Below the pieces are notes generated by a model. That model was not told the origin of the DNA. It ran no database searches and saw only the letters and a list, made by a program, of their open reading frames with translations. Shown piece by piece: positions 49,140 to 61,546 of a DNA stretch of 64,000 nucleotides; the stretch's first letter is position 1, and every line of letters begins with the position of its first letter. The stretch spans positions 298,144 to 362,143 of the forward strand of contig CAJJDP010000086.1 in the NCBI GenBank assembly GCA_905182995.1, in the 5' to 3' direction. The stretch comes from Paramecium octaurelia (taxonomy: Eukaryota; Ciliophora; Oligohymenophorea; Peniculida; Parameciidae). Both the position numbers and the translations under genes were made by a program.

Positions 49140-49694
49140 TCAAAATAGAAAACAAGCAACATATTCATCGGACTTTTAGGCTTTATTCTTTTCAAAATTC
49201 TACAAGCAATCTTTCAAAATTTAATCCAACTCGCTCTTACTTGTGATTGAACCCCAAGCTGTTGTTTGTGTTTGTTTAGCTTCTAAACTAGCATTATCAT
49301 TTAACTTAAAATCCTGAATTCTAGGAGATGAAGGTTGTGAATAATCCATTTTCTATTTCACAGTCAATTGTGAATCCTATAACTACTCTTTTCCAAGTTT
49401 TGGCGTTTCGGCATTCAACTATTTATCTTGTTCCTTTCTTTTGCTTTCCAATATTCTTGTTGTAAAAACTACATATGACTTCTTGGTTCTTAAATCTCCT
49501 GATGTATTGCATCTATGCTCGTTTTTTGTGGTTTCATGTTCTGTAAAGGAAAATGCTCTCTTTTTAATGATTTACTTATTTCCTTACTAATTTTAGTTTT
49601 ATTGATCTTCTTATCTTGGAGATTATTCGAATGAGCTAAAGATGTGCGAATATTTGTTTTCACTCACACTCTGAAAATTTTCTAATGGAGCCAT
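49140..49694 (-). CDS. Unknown polar protein
   Basis: An intronless 184-residue ORF, polar and disordered-looking (QQNQNQQGNKQ, QPSSPRIQDFK), with a short helical C-terminus (SELDQILKDCLQNFEKN). SPR and SPK-like sites suggest phosphorylation. No family is recognised. Confidence 0.6.
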
Positions 49695-49967
49695 CTTAAA
49701 AACGGGATTCTAACTATTGTAAATACATTGTAATAATACAATTTTGTATTATCAATGTTATGAATTACATAGGATTGTGATGAATCAATTCTCCCACTCC
49801 CATTTGAGATCGACTTTGATTCTTTTGTATTTATAACATAGTTTCCAATTTATAGCATTTACTAGTTATATTGTAATCGATTATAAATATATTATAATCG
49901 CCTTTATTTAGTTAATTAGAATAAATTCATTTATTAATCATATATGTTTAATATAATGTTGTGGAAA

Positions 49968-52900
49968 TCAGGTAAAAATATCCTAAAATATACTTATCAA
50001 TCTCTAAATCTATTAACTCTGTTTAGAATTCTCTACTCCTACAAAGATAATCATTTTTTGATTAGGCATCAATTCAAATTTTATGATTCCCTCTATATTG
50101 TAAAATTACAATTAAAACTGAGCAAAATATTTAATTTCATCCAAACCTTGGGCATAACTATCTAATTTTTCTGGATTTGTGATAGAAAAACATTCATTCA
50201 ATTTTGTGATATCTTTATGATCAGGCAATATTAATGTATTGTATTCAAACACTTCCGATCTGTATATCTTGGCAGTCTTCCACTTTCTCTGATATCCAAT
50301 TTTACTTATTTTTCGGTATTGAATCAAACTTAGAATTTGTAAGGGCAATAAAACCTATTAGATCTTATTACTAAATTATAAATATCATATATTTTTACTT
50401 ATAATTGACTTCCAATATTGGCGCTTCAGAGATCTCTGATTGTTGTAGTTTAATACTGACTTCCAAAAGTATTTGTTGTTTTCTCTATAAATTTTATTAG
50501 ATTTCTTGCTGTGATGTCCATATGGTTTCAAAGTTTATCAAATTCTTCACATATGCCTTCAAGTTCAAACTCTGTTGGTCTGTTTTGAAATATATACCAT
50601 AGTTAATATAAAATTGAGAACCGACTTTTTGAACATATTTTATCACTGCTATTTTAATATCTTAATTATCAACAAAAATGGTATTATTGACTCTATTCAA
50701 ATGGTACATTTTGTATAATTGCAAATTTTATTGATTAATAATCATGCTAGGTATGGTCCTTTTACATTATAATACAATCCCTTTATGAGGACGAATCTTC
50801 TTCTCATAGTATTCTTCTGCTGTATGATATGGATATATCATTTCACTTTGCACAGGCACCTTAATTTATTAAGTTCTTATGAATAAATTCTTAACATTGT
50901 CAACAAACTCAATCTGTAAATTTTAAAAGTTTAGATAACCAGAATAGGGAACATTAGATTGAGGTCTTTCTTGTTTATTTTGGTTTACTGTATTCACAAC
51001 TTAAGAATAATTTTATTTGCTTGAAATTGACTATGGGGATTATACTTAGACATACTCAAAACCCGTCTCTTTGATCTTAGACAAATCAAGTTTATTATTA
51101 AATAATGGCTATTGAGGTTCAATTTAGATCTATTCAGACTTTTATTGTGTCTTCTCTAATTATAAATGTTGATTTAATTCTTAGATTTTGTTCTAAAGGA
51201 ATTAAGTTTCATTCCTAAGGTTTTCATTTTCACTAAATTAGATTTTTAACTTTTATTCAAGGAGATTAATTTTCTCTTTATACTAATTTTCTTCTATCTT
51301 CTTCTATGTTTCCAATAATAAATATTATTATTTATAATTTTGTATTTCAGCTTAATGTTACTGTTAGATTTTTATGTTTAAAGCAGTATTCTAAATATTT
51401 TACTCAGCTTTTGATTAATCTAATTCTAGTTATCTAGCTTTCAACTCCTGCTCTAGTATTTTTATTTGTTCACTTTTGTGATTAAGATCCTGTATTAAAT
51501 TTGCAGATCTAGACTTCTCATTCTCTAATCTTTTCTGAAGATCAGGAATCTCCTTACTAGTTGTTTTGTCAAAATTATGATTATCAAGATAAGGAGAGAA
51601 TTTCATTTATTCTTGTAGTTATCTAATTTCTTATTTATGACTTTCTTCTAATTACTGTAATCTATTATTCACTTAATTTTTCTCATTATTCAATTATTTC
51701 TTTAGATTTTCTAATTAGTCTTTGTAGGATTCTTTTTCATCTTTTAAATCCGCTATGTGGATTCTCATTTTATCTATATCATTCCTGTCTTTTTCCTTTT
51801 AAATCTACATTTATTCATTTGATAATTTCAATGCTTTAATTTAATCAGTTAAGGTAGTATTAATTCTTTTGACTTCGTCTGATGATTAAGATGAATTGTT
51901 TCTCTTTTGAATGTCTATATACTGCTACTCAATTTCTTTGTATTTGTTCTCCTTTCTTTTGAACTCCTAAACTTGATTATCCAACATGATCCTCATCTAA
52001 TTTGAATCTTGTATTTGCCTTTTCAGATTTGATACTTCCTACTCATGTTCCTATTGGATCTTTAATTTTTCTTTCTCGTGTTGCTCTGTTATGCCGCTTA
52101 ATTGGATTTGAAAATCTTGCATAATTTACTCAGGATTATACTGCAATCCAAGACTGTCTATGTTGGTATTTGGAACAAACTTCTTATCAACTTTACCGAA
52201 TTGCATTGATGATTAAGAATTCTCAGTCTCTTCATAGATAGATTGCAAATGTACTTTCTGTTGTCTGGGAGCTTATTGTTTGTATTTCTCAAATTTATTT
52301 TTATATTGTTGTGGAGTGAATTCATCCTTTTATAACTTTTGAAAATATTAATAGAGAATCTTTATCTCATCCTAAACATTCAATAATTCCAAAGAACTAT
52401 CTTCGTCATCCTAACTCAATAATTCTTCAACTTTGTTATCAATCTTCTCCATCAGAAGATACAAGCTCTAGTTTACTTCCCTCAAATCTTTAATGTACTG
52501 ACCTGCAGCTTTAAACCCTAAACTTAATGCCTTCTCGGTTAATTAAGTTTTCAATTGGCTATATTAATTAATCAACAATTGTGCACTTTGGTTAATTTCC
52601 CTTTAGATTTCACTTCCAGGACCAGAGCCAGGAGTATATGGAGGCTTCTGCGCTTTTTCTGTTAAACTTGATGGGTTTTATTTAAATGAGGGATCCGGTT
52701 AAACTGGCTTTGTTGATTTACTATCTTCCAAGACCTAAGGTATGTTTTTGGAATGTGTCCAAAAAGCGGCAGTTGTGTTCTTGTCCACTTCCTCCGACTT
52801 GTAATATTTGAATTCTTTAGGGAATTTGACTTTCTTCATCACTAGTCTTCCATATGCCAGAAAAAAAGGAGAGATTGTGACTTAATCGCTCTTACATGTG

Positions 52901-53324
52901 TATATTTTAGCCCAAGCCTCTATGCTCTCAAGAATAAGTCTCAAAAAGCTATTTCCGTATGATGATTGATTTTTATCTGGAGTTTCTGAGAAATATGACT
53001 TTCCTCTATCATCACTCTGATCATCCTTCTTAAACTCAGCGATCTTTTCATAATAGGGCAAACATATGTCTGAAAACATTACATTGAAATCCATATTATG
53101 TTGATCTACTGCCTCTTTACCCAACCTTGTAGCCATTAAGTTCAAAACAGACTCTTTAATTTTGAGAGCCGAAACAATAGCATCACAGATTGGTTAATAG
53201 ACAGACCTAGATATTATGCCAGATATTACTAATCTTTCTTGTTAACCATTTCCACATACTGTTTTATTTACTTGTAGGTTTCTTGTGTTCGTAATAAACT
53301 CAATATCTAATTTGATAAAGACAT
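49968..53324 (-). CDS. VHS-like, coiled-coil and adaptin-appendage-like protein
   Basis: A 1101-residue protein. Residues 1 to about 180 resemble a VHS/ENTH helical solenoid (QPICDAIVSALKIKESVLNL, LRLILESIEAWAKIY). A long Gln/Glu/Lys-rich coiled coil of some 550 residues follows. The last 260 residues look like an alpha-adaptin appendage: a beta-sandwich part (VKNLFIRTQQIKVPVQ, FETIWTSQQEI), APILEVNYN, then a platform-like part ending SLIQYRK with WKTAKIY. Introns 53207-53229 and 50371-50398 keep the frame. Probably a vesicle-coat or tether protein; similarity is by eye only. Confidence 0.65.
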
Positions 53325-53865
53325 TATTAATATTAATTAGAGAACTAAATTTTATTTGTATTATTGAATATAATACATTTTACTCAATAACATAAATAAA
53401 AGTATAAGGATTTTATCAAAATTAACCATTGAATTTTCTAAAGTTTCCAACAGTTATATTATTAATGGCTAAAACAATTGAATTTTCGCAAACAGATTTA
53501 TAGTTTTAGTATATCCGTTTAGAAAGATAATATTTCAGCTTTCTTATTCAACAATATATCAATAATCTTTATATAAATTAGTTAATTTAAAATAATAATT
53601 TTCTATAATTTACCACACACAGGGGAGAAGTATTGCTCAAATGATTTACTCGCTACAATTAGCATTTAAAACTTAAAAAAATACAAAAGAAAATATGAAT
53701 ACTATTATTAACACATTTTATCTTAGCAATCTTCATATGTAAGGATTGCTGCAAAACAAAAATATGTATTAAATAATAGGTTTCTATTGACATGAATGAT
53801 TAGTATTACTTTAATCAAAAAAAAGAACTATTATTATATATATTAATATCTAATAAATTAGAAAT
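53325..53865. other. AT-rich intergenic stretch
   Basis: Between divergent genes. No ORF, RNA gene or repeat was seen. Confidence 0.5.
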
Positions 53866-54766
53866 ATGATGAAACTCTTACTGTTGATGACATCAATTAT
53901 GAATAGTTATTGCTTTAATCCTAATGACTACGTAACAATACCATTCCTAAGATTCCCAGATTCTTTGAGTTATAACGTTTTAGAGATAAATTCAATTTTT
54001 GAATATTTGATAGCATCTGTGTACATAGGGTAAATTGATAACCTGATACAGATTATTCTATTATTCCATGTACTTTTGTATTAGTCAAATTTTGGTTTGG
54101 AGTCATCCAGCCCCAAAGACTCCAGATAGAATAGCATAGACAAAGGAAGAAATGAGGAGGGGAGTTAAAGCTCTGTTCTATGTAATTTTATTAACAACAG
54201 GAATAATATGGAAGATACAACCTTTGAATCCTTATTATGGGTATTACGAGACACATGAATTTGGATTTAAGGAATTCTTTGTTTCATTAATCATGTAATA
54301 TAATATTATTTATGAATTAAGATATATGGTGACATTTGATGTGTGGTTTTATACTTCACATATAATTGGACATATGCCATTTTTTTGGAAACATTTTCAT
54401 GGAGAACATCATGAATTTGTTGAACCCGGAGCCTATGCTTAAGATGCTGTACATCCAGTAGAAGCATTGATTTAAGGGCCTATTGGACATTTCCTACCAA
54501 CATTTATCTATCCATTCCATCCAGTGTGTCATCATATCTTTGGGTTATTAACATCAGTATATGCTCAATTTGCGCATGATGGAAGATGGGACCCAGCTGG
54601 ACATACCTTACATCATTATTACTATTCATGCAATTTCAGCATTTGGGGATTATGCGATTTTATTTTTGGAACTGGATACAACTAATAAAAGTATCCAATT
54701 CCTTACATCCCAACTTGGCTTAGAAGCAAAGTCAACAGTAAGAATCAAGATAAAAAAATAATGTGA
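53866..54766 (+). CDS. Fatty acid hydroxylase/sterol desaturase family enzyme
   Basis: A membrane di-iron enzyme of 283-292 residues. An N-terminal hydrophobic segment (MMKLLLLMTSIMNS) and further spans precede the histidine boxes: SHIIGHMPFFWKHFHGEHHEF, then HPVCHH and HTLHHYYYSCNF. One 22-nt intron is required. A second candidate intron of 27 nt (near 54294-54321) contains no in-frame TGA, so both forms are open. The substrate (fatty acid, sterol or sphingolipid) cannot be told. It is convergent with catalase, 26 bp between stops. Confidence 0.82.
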
Positions 54767-54792
54767 TAATATGATATAATTGATTATGCTGA

Positions 54793-56310
54793 TCACAATC
54801 TGGCTTTGTTGTTGGGGAATCCTAATCCTTAAGCAATTCTCTCTCCATATTCTGGATCGCATTTGGTGAACACTTTGACTTGTCTCTCTTGAATTACTCT
54901 GTTGGCATTCTAAAATTATTAACTAAAAAAATACCTTCAAATGTCCAACAATATTGGTTACTAGCCATTATCTTTCAAAGTCATTCATAACCTTTCTAAA
55001 TAGAACTCCTGGTTAAGCAAAATCATCATTTGGATGTGATGGTTTATATCTTCCGATTAAACCAGTTACTCTATATTAACTAGTCTTGGTTTCTGGAATC
55101 ATCTTCAATGGTTAAAATGAATTTGGTTCATAGTTTGGTCTATTTCCTTAGTTATTGTAGGATTATGGTCCATCTCTTTATTGATTGACAACTCTTGCTC
55201 TGTATGGACAGTTGACTGGGAGTTGTGTATAATTGGTTCCTAATCTGTGTCTGTGAGTATCTGGATAGGAGAACAATCTTCCTTATAACATCTTATCCAA
55301 TGATGGTTCAATTCCTGGGACTAAATGTCCTGGACTGAAGGCTGATTATTCAACTTCTTAGAAGTAGTTTTCTGGATTTCTATTCAAGACCATCTTTCCG
55401 AAATTAAGACATGGGTAATCACTGTGTGGCCATACTTTGGTGACATCGAAAATATTCCATTTATATTTGAATCCATCTTATTCTGGCATCACTTGAACTT
55501 AGACTGTCCAAGTAGCTGTCTTACCAGTAGCAAGATGTTCAAACAGATCTTGAGTAGCATAATCTGGATTTGTTCTCTTTAATTCATCAGCCTCAGCACC
55601 TGTAAATGACTTATTACCAGAATCTGTTTTGAAATGTAATTTAATCCAAAATGCTTCTCCTTCCTTATTCACCCATCTGAATGTGTGTGATGTGTATCCA
55701 TTCATATGTCTATATCCATCTGGAGTACCTCTGTTTGAAAAGAGGATGGTGACTTAGTGAGCACTTTCAGGCACCAAACTCAAGAAATCCCAGAACATAT
55801 TAGCATCCTTTAAGTTAGTTTAAGGATTTCTTTTTTATGTGTGAATAAAATCTGGGAATTTACTTGGATCTCTTATGAAGAAGACTGGTGTGTTGTTTCC
55901 TGTCATATCATAATTGCCTTCCTCAGTATAAAACTTAACAGCAAATCCTCTTGGATCTCTTTCAGAATCTGCTGATCCCTTTTCACCTCCCACAGTAGAG
56001 AATCTTGTGAATATTGGTGTTCTCTTTCCAACTGTATCCAAAAATTTGGCTTTAGTGTACTTTGTCACATCTCCTGTCACTTCAAAGTATCCATAAGCAC
56101 CTTTACATGTTAAAGATATCAAATACCTGCTCCTTTGGCATGGACAACTCTTTCTGGAATTCTCTCCCTATCAAAATGAGCTAATTTATCAATGAGATGA
56201 GTGTCCTACAAAAGGATGGGTCCATATTCTCCTGCTGTCAAAGAGTTTTGGTTGTCATCTACTGGACAACCTGTAGATTGGGTCAACACATTATCTGAAT
56301 TGTCTGACAT
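54793..56310 (-). CDS. Catalase
   Basis: A 488-residue monofunctional haem catalase. The active-site region [17 protein letters not shown] carries the essential His and is split by a 26-nt intron (56101-56126). [32 protein letters not shown] and the proximal haem ligand region [14 protein letters not shown] follow. A 25-nt intron (54910-54934) precedes the last exon, and the protein ends KARL, whose ARL fits a type-1 peroxisomal signal. Confidence 0.94.
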
Positions 56311-56361
56311 ATTATTTATTAAATTTGCGTAATAATCAACTCAAACTCAAAAATCTTATTT

Positions 56362-56865
56362 TCACAAATCCAATTTTACATAATGTTAGTCATATAATTT
56401 ATAAATCTAACGGATATTTAATCTCAACTTATCGCTATCCATTTTTTAACAGAATCCCAATTAAATAACTACTAACAATTTTATCAATTTATTACTATAA
56501 TGTGTCATCTAAGATTTTGATCTTCTCTGGAAAGAATTATCTATTCCTACTTTAAGGTAATTCAAATGAACATATATTTACAAAACCTTTGAAGCTTGTT
56601 ATCATAAAATCTCGGTTCTACATTGAGTCCTTTCTCTACTTGATATTCTTGAATTAAATAATGACCTAAAAGGCTCCTCTATTGACTATTTGTGCTTAAT
56701 CCCTATTTCTTTATTTATTATAACACTTCGAATCTTAATCTTACCTTTAATATAACCACACATGCTTTATAATGGATTTTTGGCACACCTAATTACATAT
56801 TGCGAATTAAATTATGACTACTGCTGAAATTTTGAATCTTTTTATTGCTTAATAAGGCTGATCAT
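56362..56865 (-). CDS. Small basic protein, tentative gene model
   Basis: Starts MISLIKQQKDSKFQQQ. A strongly coding-like middle part (SLLGHYLIQEYQVEKGLNV, then EPRFYDNKLQ) lies in another frame, joined by a 22-nt GT-AG intron. A 32-nt intron joins the last exon (IDNSFQRRSKSQMTHY). The exons then sum to 150 codons. No family is recognised. The 3' end lies close to the catalase start. Confidence 0.4.
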
Positions 56866-56869
56866 CTCA

Positions 56870-57450
56870 ATATAATTAGATTATGAGGTGTGTTTAAGTT
56901 AAAGTACTATTCCTGCTCATATTTTCAAATTTTTTATGAAACTGCAGATTTACACTTAGATGTTGAAAAACTTCTTGAAAACTGTTAGAGATATCTTCCT
57001 AGGGTGAGAAATTGCAATATTTATCTTCAATATAGTTTTCCTATCTTGGTGGATATCAAGTGTCATATTTTATTTTAAATTAGTACTTCCTTGTAAGAAG
57101 AGTATGCCATGTTTTATGAGAGAATTCAAAATTATTAAGCGTAATCAATGCTATCTTTTCATTCAACACACAACTTAAACTTAGATCAATTCTTTTAATT
57201 TACTTTAAAGTAATTGACCATATATAATTTATTTTCTGAATTAACCTCACTCTGATATCTCCTGAATCCAAATAACAATATTCCTTCATTTGGGTAAAAC
57301 AATTCGGCTCCAAAAATCAATTTTTCCTCAAAAATTGTAATTTAATTAGTAACTTAATTTGAAATTCAAATAAAGCTTAATCATTTGATACTCTCAATTA
57401 GTAAAAATTTCAACCATTTAATTTGAGATATTTTGTTTGCCATTGTAGAA
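56870..57450 (-). pseudogene. Disrupted ORF fragments, unknown
   Basis: Coding-like pieces lie in different frames: a segment with EEKLIFGAELFYPNEGI, a segment with NEKIALITLNN, and SNSFQEVFQHLSVNLQFHKK downstream of an in-frame TGA. Suggested introns (24 and 39 nt) do not repair the whole. It reads like a decayed gene; the family is unknown. Confidence 0.35.
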
Positions 57451-57766
57451 AGCTTAATGATTAAATATTAGTTTCAATGAAAGTTTAATCAAAATGATCT
57501 TTTTTAACATCAAACTATTTGGTACATTCAATAATAATAATATTATAACCAAATAAATTAATTTAATTAATTTTCAAGTGATCATTAAAAAATTACTGTT
57601 TTCTATAAGAATATCATGTTACAGATCAAAAATGTATAATCAACTTGAGGAGCTTATTAAACTCTAGAATGCATATGAGTTTTGATATCTAAACATTATT
57701 TTTATTCATTCTATTACTCATTAGATGAATAGTTTCATTTTAATTATATTTTATAATATTAAATAA

Positions 57767-58363
57767 ATGATTAGTATTAAGGTTATATCACCTAAATTAA
57801 AGAATGCAAAACATAAAGCAAATTTGAGTTAGCCATCAATAACTAAATATACTAATTTAAACAGTTTCAATGATTATTTTAGAAGTCAAAGAATTTATGA
57901 AAAAGGTTCGCGGCATAATAACAGGATAAGCATTAGCAATAGTAGATGTAAAACAGATTCTCGTTTATTCGAGAATTACTCAAGTAGCACAAAAAGAATG
58001 TCTATGCAATCATCAACTTTATGCTTATCGAATACTAAATCTCAGAGCACAAGTCCAAAGGCAATAAATTTAAGTTCTACGATGAATTTAAAATCTTAAA
58101 AAAATGTAACTTAACAATCTCCAAAGAAGCAGAAACATAAGTAAAATTCTAATCAGCCGAATCCGTTATCCTATGATTTCCAAATAAAGTTTGATGCGCT
58201 ATTATTGAAGACAAAAACATTGATTTAACATTTCAAGTAAAGAGAAAAAAAATTTATGAAAAGAGAAAAGGAATTAAATCAAGAAATATTAAAACTAAAA
58301 ACTAGAATAGAAATACAAAATAGACTTTTAATTAGTTATAACATTCCTCAAAGCAAATTTTGA
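57767..58363 (+). CDS. Ser/Asn/Lys-rich unknown protein
   Basis: An intronless 198-residue ORF, basic and polar for 140 residues (NRISISNSRCKTDSR, STLCLSNTKSQSTSPK). It ends in a Lys-rich helix of coiled-coil type (KFMKREKELNQEILKLKTRIE). No family is recognised. Confidence 0.55.
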
Positions 58364-58673
58364 ACACTTTTGATTAAAACTATATTTATATAAAATAATC
58401 TTAACTTCTGTAAGATAATGGCTGTTTTCAGTAGATGAAAGCTATATTCATTACCATTTTCCATATTATAAACGAATAAAGCTAACACATTCTTTAATAA
58501 TTAATAGCGATTCCTGAAGAAATGTAAAATTAGGTTGGCAACATAAATTTGAGATGATTCAAGCCAGATAGACTAGGAATATTGGAAATGAAAATTGAAA
58601 TTTTTCCCCTATTTATTATCATTGATAATTATATTAAAATTTAGTTCTAATATATAAATATTTGAAATTTAAC
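58364..58673. other. AT-rich intergenic stretch
   Basis: No ORF or RNA gene was seen between two plus-strand genes. Confidence 0.5.
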
Positions 58674-59341
58674 ATGCACATAGAAAATCCTTTTTACTCC
58701 TCAATTTAGACTCCATACACTCAAACCAATATGGCACCGGTAGCCAACATGCAAAGAAAAGAAATTGGTGATTAAGCTATTTGGACTCTATCATCGGCCA
58801 AGACAGGAAATGGAGTAGATCAATTAAGGGATGATAATTTGAATACATTTTGGTAGTCAGATGGAACACAACCACATTATATAACAATATAATTTTTAAA
58901 GAAAATGAGAGTTTAGGAAGTTGCTTTGTATTTGGATTTCAAATAAGATGAAAGTTATACTCCAAACAAACTTTCCATACGAACAGGAACTAATATCTAG
59001 GATATGAAGGTATATTTGATGAATAGAATTAGGAAGTGTAATTCATTGAATTGAAAGAACCATATGGATGGTATGTATTTGCACTCAAGACCAAATTGCT
59101 TAATGGCTAAGAAAAGTATATGCTTAAATTATGTTAGACCTTACGTTTCTACTATTAATATCCAAATAGTGGTGTTACAGAATTAACATAGTGGAAAGGA
59201 CACGCATATCAGATAGGTGAAAATATTTGGACCAAGAGAGTACAATATTTAAATTTATTATATTTTAGGAAACAAAATCAAGGTTTGAGTTTCCCAGACT
59301 TTAAAACACCTGAAATTACTTAATATGCTTCAATTCGTTGA
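58674..59341 (+). CDS. APC10: Anaphase-promoting complex subunit 10 (APC10/DOC1)
   Basis: A 196-residue DOC-domain protein that helps the APC/C ubiquitin ligase bind substrates. WTLSSAKTGNGVDQLRDDN leads to TFWQSDGTQPHYITIQF and ALYLDFKQDESYTPNKLSI, followed by QNQHSGKDTHIRQVKIFGPRE; the protein ends SIR, the Ile-Arg tail that docks to TPR subunits. Introns are 59010-59032, 59145-59169 and 59240-59268. The second and third bring three different frames together exactly. Confidence 0.93.
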
Positions 59342-60440
59342 TGTTTATAATTATATAATTATGCTTTTTGTTGTTAAGAGAGATCCTGTTTTTAAACGAA
59401 AGAAGGCTGTTTCAGAACGCCTATCACCAGAATAAAAAAGTATTTCTCTGTTGTGAAACCATAGAATTGATGGATGATTATGAGATTTTCTCTTATCTTA
59501 AGAATGAAAGAAATAATCATCCTGCTTCATTTCATGTAACTTCACTACACTAAGTTCCTTTGACTCAAAGATCTTAGAAAATGATAACGCAGACAATCAA
59601 AGAGGATGGGGGGAAGCCAAAGAGTGTTGAGAGTAAACAATAACTCAAAAAGAAAAAAAAAAGTTACTTTTAACTAAAATTGGAAAGATATCAAAAAGAA
59701 GTAGAAGAATAACAATCAAAAAGAAAACAAGAGTTACTGGCTAAGTCTAAAAATCTCCTAAAGAAAGACCTCGAGGATATATAGAAAATGACAAATAAAG
59801 GAGTTAGAGAATTTGAGGAAAGATGCAATTTGTATAGCAAATATTACTCAGAAGAGTTGATGACACCAACTGGAGTGTAAATTCAATTTATTAATTTGGT
59901 AGAAGACAAGAAGACTTGAATTTGCCTACACACAAATATTCAACAATTGAGAACTAAAACAAGTACAAAGTGCTGTTGAAAAGTAAGCCAATACCTCAAC
60001 CACGACTAACATCAGAATCGGAGTTCGACTAATATCAAACTAATCCTGATAAAGTTTAGTTGATTAGTTAATAACTGCAAAAACTAAATATCAAGGTAAA
60101 TTTATCAAATTAATTTTCAAAGTTAATAAAAAGATCAAATGATTCTGAAAATCAACTTTTTGATGCAATACTAAAAAATGATAGTTTTACAGTTCATAAA
60201 TTACTAATGGAGAACAAAAATTTCATAAATATTAGAAATAGAGTATTAATTAATCAAATATTTTAGATTTAAGAAACACCATTGCATTTAGCCTGCAAAA
60301 GGAATTTAAAAGAAATGGTTGAATTGTTGTTGAGACACTAAGCTGATGAATCGTTAAAAGATATATGGGGACAGACTCCTAGATAGCTTGCATTGAAACT
60401 TAGACATTTAGAAATTTTGAAGGTTTTATCTTATAAATGA
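59341..60440 (+). CDS. Coiled-coil protein with C-terminal ankyrin repeats
   Basis: A 340-residue protein. The N-terminal part is unrecognised (LFLNERRLFQNAYH, VFLCCETIELMDDYE), the middle is a Lys/Glu-rich coiled coil, and the C-terminus holds ankyrin repeats (ENQLFDAILKNDSF, ETPLHLACKRNLKEMVELLL, GQTPRQLALKLRHLEI). Introns of 26, 27 and 24 nt are used. The first in-frame ATG overlaps the APC10 stop by one base (TGATG). A later start or an unseen 5' intron is possible. Confidence 0.7.
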
Positions 60441-60494
60441 ATACTGAAAATACTATTAATTAATTAAATATATTTTTACTTTAATCTAGAACTC

Positions 60495-61492
60495 ATGGTA
60501 TGATTAGACTTTTATAGAGAGGCAGCATTGCTAAATTTGGTGTAAGGAGCTCCAACAATAGATATATACTTAGATGGGTTAGATTCAAGGAAAACAGCGA
60601 GATTCAATGACAAGCAATAAGGCTTTATCAAATTGCCTGTGTATTAGGTAATATATAAATTGAACAATCAAGGGAGATGATGACATATCAGGTGTTGTAG
60701 ATTTGAAGATGAATAAAAATAAAAAGATTGAACACTTGGGAATTCGTATCGAATTAATTGGTAGAATTGGTAAGTTATTGAAATAATCTAGAAATTCTCA
60801 ATGATTAAAAGCAATCATCTGATTTTATGTCAATGGGAAGGGAATTGGAAGCTTAAGGTATTTTGATGGAAGATAAAACTTATAAATTCTAATTTAATAA
60901 ATTTGAGAAGCAATATGAAAGTTATTATGGCAAGGAAGTCAAATTGAGGTAAGATAGGGTGTTAATTAAAAATAGATATTATTTACGGGTTACAATGAAT
61001 AGAAATTACGGATAAGTGAAAAAGGAAGTAGAGTTCGCAGTTTAAATAGTGGAATAAGATTAAGATGATCAACCATAAACTTCTTTAAAGCTTGAAGTGG
61101 GAATCGAGGATTGTTTACACATAGACTTTGAATACTTTAAATCAAGATATCATTTGAGAGATGTTGTAACAGGGAAAGTGAACTTCTATTTAGTTAAAAT
61201 AAAAATCAAGCACATGGAGTTGGCTGTGATTCGTAAAGAGTAGATTGGATAAGGTACGACTCAGTAAACAGAGAATGATATCCTTGTGAAGTACGAGTTG
61301 ATGGATGGGTGTCCTTAAAAAGGAGAAGTAGTACCCATTCGACTGTTTTTGAGTGGTATTGATATGTCACCTACTTTAAAAAATGTGAGTGGCAAGTTTA
61401 GTGTGAAATACATTTTAAATTTGATACTGGTTGATGAGGATGACAGAAAATATTTTAAATAATAGGAGATTACAGTTTATAGAAAGAAATGA
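60495..61492 (+). CDS. VPS26: Retromer subunit VPS26
   Basis: A 299-residue arrestin-like retromer subunit for endosome-to-Golgi retrieval. Conserved parts are [79 protein letters not shown] and [12 protein letters not shown]. The model needs a 24-nt intron (60498-60521) immediately after ATG, then introns of 25, 22 and 27 nt, giving 300 codons. Skipping that first intron meets a TGA at once. Confidence 0.9.
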
Positions 61493-61546
61493 TAACAAAA
61501 ATAATATATTTTATGCATATAAAAACGGATTATGTTATTATAAATA

